The notes beneath the pieces were generated by a model that saw nothing but the letters and a program-made list of their open reading frames with translations, did not search any database and was not told where the DNA came from. A stretch of DNA of 64,000 nt from Bacillus sp. EB01 (lineage in GTDB: Bacteria > Bacillota > Bacilli > Bacillales > Cytobacillaceae). Both the position numbers and the translations under genes were made by a program. Where the stretch lies: positions 5,058,378-5,122,377 of the forward strand of contig NZ_HG964497.1 in assembly GCF_000613125.1 (NCBI RefSeq), read 5' to 3'. Shown in pieces: positions 36,213 to 45,239 of the stretch. The number at the start of each line of letters is the position of its first letter. Position 1 is the stretch's first letter.

Positions 36213-37874
36213 ATGAGACAAGCACGAAAACGACTCGGAGATCTGCTTACCGAAGCAGGAATTATTTCAGAAGAACAACTTCAGGCTGCTTTAAAGGATA
36301 AAGCACCGAAACAAAGGCTTGGAGAAGCATTGGTGCAGCGTGGATATATTACTGAACATCAGCTAATTGAAGTGCTGGAGTTCCAGTTGGGTATTCCCCA
36401 TATCAGCCTTTTTAACTATCCATTTGATAAAAATCTCTTTAGTCTTGTTCCAAAGGAGCTAGCAAGAAGGCATTTAATCATACCTCTTAAAAAAGATGGG
36501 GACAAACTCTTTATCGCAATGTCGGACCCGATGGACTTTTTAGCCATTGATGATCTTAGGTTAATGACTGGTTTTCATATTGAAACAGCTATTGCCACGA
36601 AGGATGACATTCTTCGGTCTATCAATAAATATTACAATACGGATGAAGGTCTTGAAGAACTTCTTGGCGAGCTTCCGACCAGGGATGGAACCGCCAGTGA
36701 TGATGTTACTGACCTTGATTCACCAATCGTCAGGCTTGTAAACCAGATTCTAATCAATGCCGCTGTTCAACGAGCCAGTGATATCCATATCGACCCGCAT
36801 GAAACAAAAGTAGTGATTCGTTACCGGATAGATGGAGTATTACGGGTGGAGAGAACTCTCCCAAAAAACATGCAAAACATTCTTGCTGCAAGAATCAAGA
36901 TTATGTCCAATCTCGATATTACTGAATACCGGATCCCTCAGGATGGGCGGATAAAGCTGAATATTGATTTTCATCCTATTGATTTACGGGTTTCCACGCT
37001 TCCAACTGTTTATGGGGAGAAAATTGTCCTCCGGCTTCTTGATATGGGAAGCGCCTTGAATGATTTGGCCAAGCTTGGTTTCAATCAGCTTAATCACAAA
37101 CGATTCATCGAGATGATAGAGCGGCCTACTGGGATTGTATTAATAACCGGGCCGACCGGGTCGGGTAAATCTTCAACACTATATGCTGCTCTAAACAAGC
37201 TGAACAGTGAAGCCGTTAATATAATTACAGTTGAGGATCCGGTCGAGTACCAGCTTGAAGGAATTAATCAAATCCAGGTAAACCAGAATGTCGGGATGAC
37301 ATTTGCAGCCGGTTTGCGCTCTATTCTTCGCCAAGACCCAAACATTATAATGGTTGGGGAAATCAGGGATAAAGAAACAGCCGATATTGCTGTCCGTGCT
37401 TCCTTGACAGGACATCTTGTTCTAAGCACCCTTCATACGAATGATGCGTTAGGTACGGTTTCAAGGCTGATTGATATGGGTGTAGAGCCCTTCATGGTTG
37501 CTGCATCATTGAGCGGGATAGTAGCACAGCGCCTTGTAAGGAAGGTTTGCCGAGATTGTGCGGAGATGGTCGAACCGTCGAAACGGGAACTTGAGATTTT
37601 CACGAAACGCGGGATCAGAATTGAAAAGGTTCCGCGTGGAATAGGGTGCTCATCCTGTAATATGACCGGCTATAAGGGGCGTATTGCACTGCACGAGGTT
37701 CTTCCAATTAATGACGACATGAAACGCCTGATAATGGACGGGGAATCAATCCAGCGCCTCAAGGAAATTGCCATAAAAAATAAAACAATTTTTCTAATAG
37801 ATGATGGCCTGCTAAAAATAAAACAAGGATTGACAACAACTGAGGAAGTACTTAGAGTGGCGATCCTGGAGTAG
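36213..37874 (+). CDS. pilB: Type IV pilus extension ATPase PilB
   Basis: A hexameric cytoplasmic ATPase that powers pilin polymerisation. The 553-aa product has an N-terminal MshEN region with two motif copies, RLGDLLTEAGIISEEQLQAAL (res 7-27) and RLGEALVQRGYITEHQLIEVL (res 35-55), the type known to bind c-di-GMP. The GspE/PilB core has Walker A GPTGSGKSS (313-321), Asp box, Walker B MVGEIRDKET and the His box HLVLSTLHTND. A C4 zinc site (CRDC ... CSSC) follows. It is not the competence ComGA, which lacks MshEN. The ribosome site is weak. pilT follows at 9 bases. Confidence 0.95.
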   Translation: MRQARKRLGDLLTEAGIISEEQLQAALKDKAPKQRLGEALVQRGYITEHQLIEVLEFQLGIPHISLFNYPFDKNLFSLVPKELARRHLIIPLKKDGDKLFIAMSDPMDFLAIDDLRLMTGFHIETAIATKDDILRSINKYYNTDEGLEELLGELPTRDGTASDDVTDLDSPIVRLVNQILINAAVQRASDIHIDPHETKVVIRYRIDGVLRVERTLPKNMQNILAARIKIMSNLDITEYRIPQDGRIKLNIDFHPIDLRVSTLPTVYGEKIVLRLLDMGSALNDLAKLGFNQLNHKRFIEMIERPTGIVLITGPTGSGKSSTLYAALNKLNSEAVNIITVEDPVEYQLEGINQIQVNQNVGMTFAAGLRSILRQDPNIIMVGEIRDKETADIAVRASLTGHLVLSTLHTNDALGTVSRLIDMGVEPFMVAASLSGIVAQRLVRKVCRDCAEMVEPSKRELEIFTKRGIRIEKVPRGIGCSSCNMTGYKGRIALHEVLPINDDMKRLIMDGESIQRLKEIAIKNKTIFLIDDGLLKIKQGLTTTEEVLRVAILE

Positions 37875-37883
37875 GAGATCAAC

Positions 37884-38936
37884 ATGAAGGACCAAATAGA
37901 CCAGATTCTTAGAGCCGCCTCTGAACACAAGGCATCAGATGTTCATTTGACAGTAGGTGTTCCGCCAATTTTAAGAATCAATGGCGACTTGAAGAGGTAT
38001 GGCAAAGAGCCACTTAAACCGGCTGATACAGAAAGCATGGCTAAGGCAATTATTCCGGAGACAATGTGGCAAATTTTTAAGGAAAAAGGGGAGCTTGATT
38101 TTTCCTATAGTGTACCAGGTGTTTCCCGGTTTAGGGTAAATACGTACCATCAGCGAAATTGTATAGCCATAGCCTTACGGACGGTGCCATCTAAAATACC
38201 AACCATTGAAAAATTGGGAATGCCCGATACGTTGAAAAAGTTGATGGAAAAGCCGCAGGGCCTCGTGCTTGTAACTGGTCCAACCGGCAGCGGGAAGTCA
38301 ACAACTCTTGCTTCGATGATTCATTACATGAACATGACAATGCGGAATCACATTATTACCCTTGAAGATCCGATTGAGTATTTGCATAAGCATGGAAATT
38401 GCATTATAGATCAACGGGAAGTTGGCTTCGATACCGGCAATTTTGCCAATGGGCTTCGCGCGGCGCTCCGGCAGGATCCTGATGTCATCCTGGTAGGAGA
38501 AATGCGCGACCTTGAAACAATCCAGACAGCGATCACAGCAGCGGAAACAGGTCATCTTGTCCTCGGGACACTGCACACATCAAGTGCACCGGCAACAATC
38601 AACAGGATTATCGATGTATTTCCACCCAACCAGCAGCCACAAATACGGATACAGCTTGCTTCAGTACTTGTCGGAATTATTTCTCAACGGCTTTTTCCTA
38701 CTGCAGATAGGACAGGGCGGAGGGCCGCAACTGAAATCATGGTTAACAACCCGGCGATTGCCAACTTGATTCGCAATGAAAAGATTCACCAAATAGCGAG
38801 TATTATGCAAACTTCACGTGCCCTCGGGATGCATACTCTCGATTCTTCTATTAAAGAATTGATTGACCGGGGGACTATCCTCAAGGATGTCGCAGAGCCT
38901 TACTTGCAGGAGTTGATTTTCAATGGCCAGGTTTAA
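37884..38936 (+). CDS. pilT: Type IV pilus retraction ATPase PilT
   Basis: A 350-aa hexameric ATPase that depolymerises pili and allows twitching. It has the N-terminal PAS-like domain starting ASDVHLTVGVPPILRING, Walker A GPTGSGKST (about 132-140), Walker B ILVGEMRDLET, HLVLGTLHTSSA, and the C-terminal retraction helix region NLIRNEKIHQIASIMQTS...GMHTLD. A PilT means the pili are retractile, unlike the ComG pseudopilus. It overlaps pilC by 14 bases. Confidence 0.95.
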   Translation: MKDQIDQILRAASEHKASDVHLTVGVPPILRINGDLKRYGKEPLKPADTESMAKAIIPETMWQIFKEKGELDFSYSVPGVSRFRVNTYHQRNCIAIALRTVPSKIPTIEKLGMPDTLKKLMEKPQGLVLVTGPTGSGKSTTLASMIHYMNMTMRNHIITLEDPIEYLHKHGNCIIDQREVGFDTGNFANGLRAALRQDPDVILVGEMRDLETIQTAITAAETGHLVLGTLHTSSAPATINRIIDVFPPNQQPQIRIQLASVLVGIISQRLFPTADRTGRRAATEIMVNNPAIANLIRNEKIHQIASIMQTSRALGMHTLDSSIKELIDRGTILKDVAEPYLQELIFNGQV

Positions 38937-40137
38937 ATATGAGGGCCGTGACAGGCGCGGCTCAAGGCAGGGTGTTATCAATGCTGTTTCAAAACGCGAA
39001 GCACTTCTTAAATTAAAGGAAGATGGGGTCCGGGTTGTTGATATAAGCGAAGTCCCAGAAACACTTCTGACAAAGGATATTACAATTGGGAATCCTGTAA
39101 AGCTAGAGCATTTTGTTATTTATATTCGCCAGTTTGCAACATTGTTAAAAGCAGGGGTAACAGTGGTTGATGCGACAGCCATTCTTTCTCAGCAAACTGA
39201 AAGCAAACCGCTAAGAAAAGCACTGCTTTCGATTGAATCGGAATTGCGGGAAGGACACCCGCTTTCGCAGGCATTAACGAAGCATAAGAAGATATTCACC
39301 CCGATGTTTGTAAATATGCTCCGGGCTGGAGAAGCGAGTGGTAACCTTGACGGGACGCTTGAAAGATTAGCCCAGCATTTTGAGAAACAGCATCATACTA
39401 AGCAGAAAATAGTTTCCGCTTTGTCATATCCTGCTGTCATCGGCTTTATAGCGGTTGGGGTTGTCATTTTTCTCCTCGTATCAGTCGTCCCAACCTTCGT
39501 AGACATGTTTGATGGGATGAATGCGGAATTGCCGGGAATTACAAAGTTTGTCCTTTCGGCAAGCGATTTTGTTCAACAATTTTGGTGGCTCCTTTTATTG
39601 CTTGGTGTATTTGTTAGCGGGGCGTTACTTGTTATGAAGAGGAACAAGGACACGAAGTATTATCTTGACTATGCGTTACTGAGAATGCCAATCTTCGGGA
39701 AGCTTCTGCAAAAAGCAGCTTTGGCAAGATTAACAAGAACATTAAGTTCGTTATTTTCCAGTTCAGTTCCGATTTTGCAGGCGATGTCCATAGTTGAGAA
39801 TGTAGTTGAAAATGAAGTCATTGCAAGGGTAGTAAAAAAGTCACGGGATTCTTTAGAAAAAGGGCAATCGATGACAATTCCTATGGATGAGCACTGGGCC
39901 TTTCCACCTCTCGTCACGCAAATGATATCGATAGGGGAACAAACCGGTTCCCTTGATGCAATGCTGGACAAAGTGGCAGAATTCTACGAAAAAGAAGTAG
40001 ATACAGGGACAGACCGCTTGAAGTCGCTGATAGAGCCACTAATGATTGTGGTACTGGCAGGGTTAGTAGGAACCATTGTTTTGAGCATTATGGTTCCAAT
40101 GTTCGAGATGTTTAATCAATTTGACAAGAACTACTAA
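38923..40137 (+). CDS. pilC: Type IV pilus inner-membrane platform protein PilC
   Basis: A polytopic platform protein on which PilB and PilT act. The 404-aa product has two copies of the T2SSF domain (about 70-190 and 270-395) and three membrane helices, with FVIYIRQFATLLKAGVTVVDA and the C-terminal LIEPLMIVVLAGLVGTIVLSIMVPMFEM characteristic of the family. It is coupled to pilT. Confidence 0.95.
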   Translation: MARFKYEGRDRRGSRQGVINAVSKREALLKLKEDGVRVVDISEVPETLLTKDITIGNPVKLEHFVIYIRQFATLLKAGVTVVDATAILSQQTESKPLRKALLSIESELREGHPLSQALTKHKKIFTPMFVNMLRAGEASGNLDGTLERLAQHFEKQHHTKQKIVSALSYPAVIGFIAVGVVIFLLVSVVPTFVDMFDGMNAELPGITKFVLSASDFVQQFWWLLLLLGVFVSGALLVMKRNKDTKYYLDYALLRMPIFGKLLQKAALARLTRTLSSLFSSSVPILQAMSIVENVVENEVIARVVKKSRDSLEKGQSMTIPMDEHWAFPPLVTQMISIGEQTGSLDAMLDKVAEFYEKEVDTGTDRLKSLIEPLMIVVLAGLVGTIVLSIMVPMFEMFNQFDKNY

Positions 40138-40164
40138 AAATAGTGATATATTTACAAAAATCCA

Positions 40165-40193
40165 TTTTTTACTTAATTAATCTGTTGTATAAT
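40165..40193 (+). promoter_or_regulatory. Possible separate promoter for the pilin gene
   Basis: TATAAT at 40188-40193 with a poor -35 (TTTTTT at 40165, 17-base spacer). A separate pilin promoter between pilC and the pilin gene would fit the need for excess pilin. Confidence 0.4.
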
Positions 40194-40243
40194 GAGAAGG
40201 TACTAATTTCATAGGTTTTAAGACCTTAAAAGGAGCGGGGAAA

Positions 40244-40651
40244 ATGTTCAAAGCTTTGAAAAAGAAAATGAAAGATCAACGTGGTTTGACGCTTATTGAA
40301 CTGTTGGCCGTTATCGTTGTTTTGGGAATTATCGCAGCAATTGCAGTACCAGCTATTGGTGGGTTGATTGATAAGACAAAAAATGATGCAGAAGTTGCAG
40401 AAGCTCTGCAAATCATAAGTGCTGCTAAACTTCAACATGCATCAAATGCAACTAAAGTCACTTGGACACATACTGAACTAGCAGATCTTGTTGAAAATGT
40501 TAAAGATACTTCTGGTTTTAACGTTAAATATGATTCTTCAACAAAAGAATATTCCATTCAAAATCATGATGCAGCAGATCATATCACAGAAGATGACACA
40601 ACAAATCATTGGGTAACAGAAGATGAACTGTTAGAGTACAGTGGAAACTAA
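40244..40651 (+). CDS. Major type IV pilin
   Basis: 135 aa. The basic leader MFKALKKKMKDQRG (14 residues) is followed by LTLIELLAVIVVLGIIAAIAVPAIGGLIDKT, the class III prepilin signal with Glu at +5. The globular part is small, acidic, without cysteines. The strong ribosome site AAAAGGAGCGGGG and its place in the operon suggest the main fibre subunit. It resembles ComGC-type pilins only in the N-terminal helix. Confidence 0.9.
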   Translation: MFKALKKKMKDQRGLTLIELLAVIVVLGIIAAIAVPAIGGLIDKTKNDAEVAEALQIISAAKLQHASNATKVTWTHTELADLVENVKDTSGFNVKYDSSTKEYSIQNHDAADHITEDDTTNHWVTEDELLEYSGN

Positions 40652-41399
40652 TTTATTACTAGTAATTATTTTTCTATACGGCATCACCCTCGGCTCCTTC
40701 TACAATGTGGTCGGTCTAAGAGTGTCAGAAGGAAAATCAATTGTCCGCCCTGGCTCATCTTGTCCGAAATGCGGGCATAAGCTTAGAGCGTTGGAATTGG
40801 TTCCAGTAGTTTCATATTTCTTTCAACGGGGGAAATGCCGTGGCTGTGGGTCGCGGATTTCCCCTATTTATCCAATTATGGAGCTTGTGACGGGTATTCT
40901 ATTTGTCCTAGCACCTGTTCTCCTCGGGTGGAGCTGGGAGTTAGTGGTTGCCTGGTCGTTGATTTCACTGTTTATCATCATTACTGTATCCGACATCGCT
41001 TATATGCTCATCCCTGATAAAATCTTGATTGTGTTTGCAGGGATTTTTTTGTTTGAACGTATTCTTTGGCCGCTTTCCCCCTGGTGGGATTCCCTAATCG
41101 GTGGTGTTGCCGGATTTAGTCTTCTTTTACTGATTTCAATTATCAGTAAAGGCGGGATGGGCGGAGGAGATATTAAGCTTTATGCTTTAATTGGTTTTAT
41201 GCTTGGAACAAAGCTGATGCTTTTATCTTTCTTCCTCTCCACATTATTCGGAGCGTTATTTGGAATTGTGGGGATATTTTTAAAAATTGTTAAGCGGCGC
41301 CAGCCGATACCGTTTGGGCCATTTATTGCCCTGGGAACGCTGGTTGCGTATTTTTTCGGAAACGATTTAATTAAGATGTATATAAATTTATTTATATAG
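40641..41399 (+). CDS. comC: Prepilin peptidase / N-methyltransferase (ComC/PilD)
   Basis: A polytopic aspartic protease that removes prepilin leaders and methylates the new N-terminus. The 252-aa product has the cytoplasmic C4 zinc loop (CPKC...CRGC, about 41-69) and the two catalytic Asp at about 118 (VSDIAYMLIPD) and 177 (GMGGGDIKL), and ends in the membrane. It starts at GTG 40641 inside the pilin stop region (11-base overlap); no other start is available. It is positioned between folC and spoIIB like B. subtilis comC, so it probably serves both competence pseudopilins and these pili. Confidence 0.93.
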   Translation: METNLLLVIIFLYGITLGSFYNVVGLRVSEGKSIVRPGSSCPKCGHKLRALELVPVVSYFFQRGKCRGCGSRISPIYPIMELVTGILFVLAPVLLGWSWELVVAWSLISLFIIITVSDIAYMLIPDKILIVFAGIFLFERILWPLSPWWDSLIGGVAGFSLLLLISIISKGGMGGGDIKLYALIGFMLGTKLMLLSFFLSTLFGALFGIVGIFLKIVKRRQPIPFGPFIALGTLVAYFFGNDLIKMYINLFI

Positions 41400-41433
41400 T
41401 AGTGTGTAACCTGATAACAAAGGGGTAGTTTGC

Positions 41434-42429
41434 ATGGCTTTTTCCCTTTCGCTTGGCAACAAACGAACGATTAATATCATATTCAACGACCACAGCATAC
41501 GCTTTCTGGAGCTTAAGTCTGCCGAGCCTCCTGTGGCCCAAAGATGGGGAGAGCGCCTTCTTCCTCCCGGGATTATTGAGGAAGGGAAAATTGTGGACTT
41601 TGAGACTCTTTCTACTATTCTCGATGAGTGTATTGATGAATGGAAGATTAGCAGGCGACCTATCCATTTTGTTGTGCCAGATCCCCTGGTTATTATTCGT
41701 AAAATCACGATTCCAGGGGACATAGAGGAAGACGAGATTCAGAGCCACCTTTATATGGAGCTCGGTGCCAGCATCCATTTACCGTTTGAAGACCCGGTCT
41801 TTGACGCTTATCCGCTTGGCGAAAAGGATGGAAAGAAAGAACTGCTCTTGTTTGCATCTCCCGAAAAATTTGTTATGGAATATTCGGAGCTATTATCAGG
41901 GTTAAGGCTTGTTCCTGTCTCCGCAGATATTTCACCCCTTGCGTTATATCGCCTTTATAATTCCTTGAATGGCCCTCAGCCAAATGAGCGCCTGTTTACA
42001 GTCCAGGTAAATATGACGTCTGTCAGTATGTGTATCTTTGAGGATCATATCCCTTATTTTATGAGGCAGTTTCAGCTTGATTTTGACGTAAACAATTGGG
42101 AAATTCAACATGATCGATCCGGGTCAAGCGAATACAAGTTTGTTGGGGAGGAGTTTCAGCTCCAATGGCAATTTTCGAATATCTATTCTGAAATGGTCAA
42201 ACTAATGGATTTCTATAAGTATTCTGCGAGTGTTGAGACTTTAGGAATAAACAAAATCCTTCTCGTTGGGGATCATCCGATGCTAGACCGTATCCATGAA
42301 GAAATGAATGAGCAATTTGCAGTTCCTGTAGTTATTTTTCCAACTGACCAACTACAGAACAACCGGAGTACCACTTTTCCCCAAACACATACACTTGCAC
42401 TTGGGCTTTCACTGAAAGAGGTGAGATGA
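41434..42429 (+). CDS. pilM: Pilus assembly protein PilM (actin-like ATPase)
   Basis: A cytoplasmic actin/FtsA-like protein that docks to the N-terminal tail of PilN under the membrane. The 331-aa product has VVPDPLVIIRKITIP, the EIQSHLYMELG segment typical of PilM, and DISPLALYRLYNS. The nucleotide-binding motifs are diverged. It overlaps pilN by ATGA, so pilM-pilN-pilO form one coupled unit. Confidence 0.88.
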   Translation: MAFSLSLGNKRTINIIFNDHSIRFLELKSAEPPVAQRWGERLLPPGIIEEGKIVDFETLSTILDECIDEWKISRRPIHFVVPDPLVIIRKITIPGDIEEDEIQSHLYMELGASIHLPFEDPVFDAYPLGEKDGKKELLLFASPEKFVMEYSELLSGLRLVPVSADISPLALYRLYNSLNGPQPNERLFTVQVNMTSVSMCIFEDHIPYFMRQFQLDFDVNNWEIQHDRSGSSEYKFVGEEFQLQWQFSNIYSEMVKLMDFYKYSASVETLGINKILLVGDHPMLDRIHEEMNEQFAVPVVIFPTDQLQNNRSTTFPQTHTLALGLSLKEVR

Positions 42430-43064
42430 TGCTAATTGATATTAATTTGCTCCCAAAAAAGAAGCAAGCTAGCAAAAAGATCCTCACTTCCACATTCGTT
42501 TTGGCACTTCTGTTTATCGTAGCGGGGGGAGCACTTTTTTGGCAAGTTTCCTCTTTGAAAACTGATGTTGCTGTTGTTGAAAATAGAATTGATACTACTA
42601 AAAAATTGATAGAGCTGGAACAAAAGAAAACAACCGAGCTTACTTCGGAGGATTCTGCATCCAAGCTTGATCAGTCTGTTGTTTGGGCTGAAGAGTATAT
42701 AGTCCCGTCTGTACCGGTAATGCGGGAATTCACCTCGCTATTGCCTGAACGAGGATTTATCCAGACTTTTGCTTATCAAGAAACTGGCGCACTTTCACTA
42801 ACAGTTCAATTTGACACTAGTAGGGAAGCTGCTTATTACCTAAACAGGCTGAACGAGTCTGAATGGGTAAAGGAAGCGATGCTTTCCAATTTGACTGCGA
42901 CACAGCAAGTCGGGGAGCAGGCAACTGACACTGCTTTAAACTTGGATAATGATAAAGAGGAAGAAATACTGCCTCGCTACCAGGGGCAATTTGAGATAAA
43001 GCTCAATATGGACACAGTGAAGGCTTCAGTCCTTAAAGATGGGGAAGGGGAGAGCGGGCTATGA
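42426..43064 (+). CDS. pilN: Pilus alignment protein PilN
   Basis: A bitopic membrane protein. The short cytoplasmic tail begins with LIDINLLPKK, the PilM-binding INLLP motif of PilN, followed by one membrane helix (about 22-42), a coiled-coil stretch (48-75) and a periplasm-side fold. 212 aa with stop/start overlaps on both sides. It works with PilO to align the platform. Confidence 0.9.
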   Translation: MMLIDINLLPKKKQASKKILTSTFVLALLFIVAGGALFWQVSSLKTDVAVVENRIDTTKKLIELEQKKTTELTSEDSASKLDQSVVWAEEYIVPSVPVMREFTSLLPERGFIQTFAYQETGALSLTVQFDTSREAAYYLNRLNESEWVKEAMLSNLTATQQVGEQATDTALNLDNDKEEEILPRYQGQFEIKLNMDTVKASVLKDGEGESGL

Positions 43065-43876
43065 GGCTGAATCCGAAAAAGCAAAACCTTATCATAGTCA
43101 GTCTTTCTGTCCTGTTCGTCTTATTTGCTGCTGGCGGTTATTTCCTTTGGGTTCAGCCATTAAAGGCAGACCTTGAAATGAAGGAAGCGTCACTTAAAAC
43201 AGATGAACAGCTTTTAGAAGTTTTACAGGGGAAGGAAAATGAAGCTAGAGAGAACGCAACAGAAAGTACAACTCAGCTTCAAACAAAAATTCCGGTTAAA
43301 CCGCTTGTCGAACAATTGATTCTTGATTTTGAAAAGGCAGAAGTAGTATCTGGCTCCAAAATTCTTTCAATGTCATTTTCACAGGATGGCAGTATCGAAA
43401 AGCCGGAAGAAAATGCCGAGGGAGCTACGACTGAAACAAGCACTACCGAAACAACAGAGACTTCAGTCGAAGTTGAAACTACAACGACCGACGAATACGG
43501 GCAGCCTTCCGAGCCAAAATCAGTCATTGCGGTTCCCGAAGGAGTCAAAAAAGTAACCGTCCAGCTTGCCCTTGAAGCAGCAGGATATGAGGAAATTGAA
43601 AAGTTTATTTCAACCCTTGAAAATCTTAAGCGGATTGCTGTTGTTGAATCGATAAACTATATCGGTAACCCTGAAGTAACCACTATTTTAGCTGAAGAAC
43701 CATCATTGAAATTTACAATAACTATTTCAGCCTTTTACATGCCGGACCTTGCTGATCTTGCCAAGCAGACGCCAACTATCGATGCGCCTGAGCCTGCTAA
43801 TAAGCGGAATCCGTTAACAACATTCTCGATACCTGAGAAGAAAGAAACTGAAACAGACGATAACATTGAAAATTAA
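43061..43876 (+). CDS. pilO: Pilus alignment protein PilO
   Basis: 271 aa: one N-terminal membrane helix (about 8-28), a coiled coil, and a ferredoxin-like domain split by a Thr/Glu-rich insertion (about res 125-148) with many TTE/TST repeats that looks disordered. The family call rests on topology, size and its place after pilN. A terminator follows, ending the pilus operon. No PilQ secretin or PilP is expected in a Gram-positive and none is seen. Confidence 0.82.
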   Translation: MRLNPKKQNLIIVSLSVLFVLFAAGGYFLWVQPLKADLEMKEASLKTDEQLLEVLQGKENEARENATESTTQLQTKIPVKPLVEQLILDFEKAEVVSGSKILSMSFSQDGSIEKPEENAEGATTETSTTETTETSVEVETTTTDEYGQPSEPKSVIAVPEGVKKVTVQLALEAAGYEEIEKFISTLENLKRIAVVESINYIGNPEVTTILAEEPSLKFTITISAFYMPDLADLAKQTPTIDAPEPANKRNPLTTFSIPEKKETETDDNIEN

Positions 43877-43899
43877 ATCAGTAATTGGCGAAAGCATCT

Positions 43900-43937
43900 T
43901 ATAACAAGGCGACAAAAACCTTGTTATTTTTTTTTGT
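43900..43937 (+). terminator. Terminator of the pilus operon
   Basis: ATAACAAGG pairs with CCTTGTTAT over a 9-base loop, then nine T. Confidence 0.92.
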
Positions 43938-43954
43938 CTGTATGGTAGGATTAC

Positions 43955-44070
43955 AAAAAGCGTAAGCGACTTGATCAGGACCGACCTGCTTAAGACGGAG
44001 TCCGAAGGATGGGCCTGCCCTCCGGAGGGAAACGGCTTAAGACCTCGAGGTCCTAGCGCTGAAGCTGGAT
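43955..44070 (+). repeat. Dispersed hairpin element, long copy before spoIIB
   Basis: It starts AAAAGCGTAAGCGACTTGATCAGG and ends TAGCGCTGAAGCTGGAT, 116 bp. The inside has further palindromes: GACCTCGAGGTC, CCTCCGGAGG, and CTTAAGAC flanking both. Ends match the elements at 7748 and 20783; the Bacillaceae commonly carry intergenic elements of this kind (from memory). The open frame through it (from 43971) is spurious. Confidence 0.85.
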
Positions 44071-44108
44071 TAAAACAAATCCGCCGTGGCAGAAGGGATG
44101 CGCGAATT

Positions 44109-45146
44109 GTGGACAAGCTGAAGAACAATACCATAAAGATTAAAATAAATGGCGATAGCAGGCCGTATAAAGAAGAACTCAAGAGGCAAGAGACGGTCAG
44201 GGAACCCGAGGCAAAAGAAATGGTCACTCCGGCCCAGCCTGAACAGGCTGCTGCTCTAGAAGCAGGGGAAGAAAGCTTTGAATGGATTTTACCGGAATTT
44301 GAACCAGCCGAAGCACCTAAAGAATACATAATAAAGGAAGCAACTGAAAGTGCCTCCATCTATCCGAAAGCAGCCAAGCCTGCTAAATCTTCAAAACCAG
44401 CTTTTAAATTTAATACCCTTAACTTGAAACCAATTATTGTTCCGGTTATTTTCGCGATATTAATCGGGGTTACATTAGGAGCTGGGATGCTTAAGCTGCT
44501 TAAACCGGGTGATGCCGTTGAAGAGTCTGTCACACCGACCAATGCCGTTACCCCTGCCGATAAAGAGAAACCGGTATCTACTGGCAAAACTGCTGCGGCC
44601 ACACTGCAGCCAATTACAACCTTTGCAGTCCAGGAAGGGATCTATACAAATAAAGATTCAGCATCTTCAGTAAAGGATGAACTTCTCTCAAAAGGGATTC
44701 CTGCTGCGGTATTTGATAAAGATGGCCAGGCGATGATGCTTGTTGGTGTTGCAGCGAGTATCGAGGACGCGAAAGAAGTTGGAGCCGCCATGAAGGCAAA
44801 GGGAATAGAGATTTATGCAAAAGAGGTTGATTTCCATGAGAAGGACGCCGGAAAACTCGGTGAACAGGATGCGGCTTTTTTAAAGAAAGTCCCTGAACTT
44901 TATGAAGGCCTTAGCAATGCGGCTGCCGCAAGTATCACGGGAGGCAGTACGGGAGAAGCCGCAAAAAACGCGCAGTCCGAGCTTCAAAAAATTGATGGAA
45001 GCAAACTGAAAAACGATGCTGTCAAAAAATTGTACGGAGAGCTGACTGGTGCGGCTACTCTGCTTGCAACGGATCCTGATGAATCAGGCAGCATCAAAGC
45101 ACAGCAGCACCTCCTTGACTTCCTTGCACAATACCAATCCTTTTAG
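44109..45146 (+). CDS. spoIIB: Sporulation protein SpoIIB (SPOR-domain engulfment factor)
   Basis: A bitopic septal protein that helps septal peptidoglycan thinning and engulfment. The 345-aa product has a cytoplasmic N-terminus with LKNNTIKIKINGDSRPYKEE (compare LKVTINGKEE in B. subtilis), one membrane helix at about 108-130 (PIIVPVIFAILIGVTLGAGM) and a SPOR domain at about 160-230 (FAVQEGIYTNKDSASSVKDELLSKGIPA), then a helical tail. I place the start at GTG 44109 with AGAAGGG upstream; the in-frame ATG at 43971 lies inside the repeat element and would add 46 residues of repeat translation. Confidence 0.88.
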   Translation: MDKLKNNTIKIKINGDSRPYKEELKRQETVREPEAKEMVTPAQPEQAAALEAGEESFEWILPEFEPAEAPKEYIIKEATESASIYPKAAKPAKSSKPAFKFNTLNLKPIIVPVIFAILIGVTLGAGMLKLLKPGDAVEESVTPTNAVTPADKEKPVSTGKTAAATLQPITTFAVQEGIYTNKDSASSVKDELLSKGIPAAVFDKDGQAMMLVGVAASIEDAKEVGAAMKAKGIEIYAKEVDFHEKDAGKLGEQDAAFLKKVPELYEGLSNAAAASITGGSTGEAAKNAQSELQKIDGSKLKNDAVKKLYGELTGAATLLATDPDESGSIKAQQHLLDFLAQYQSF

Positions 45147-45148
45147 AG

Positions 45149-45182
45149 ATACTCGGGCACATCGCCCGGGTATTTTTATTTC
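45149..45182 (+). terminator. Terminator after spoIIB
   Basis: ATACTCGGGC pairs with GCCCGGGTAT over ACATC, then TTTTTATTT. Confidence 0.88.
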
Positions 45183-45239
45183 GTTTACCAAATTCTAAAT
45201 TTCGCGACTATGGATACCCGATTTATTGAGTGTGTCTAC

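Noticed and set aside
30277-43876. Recent horizontal gain of the pilus island as a mobile element
   Set aside because: No integrase, tRNA site, direct-repeat ends or transposase is seen. Apart from the AT-rich minor pilins the genes look like their neighbours, and comC is native to this place.
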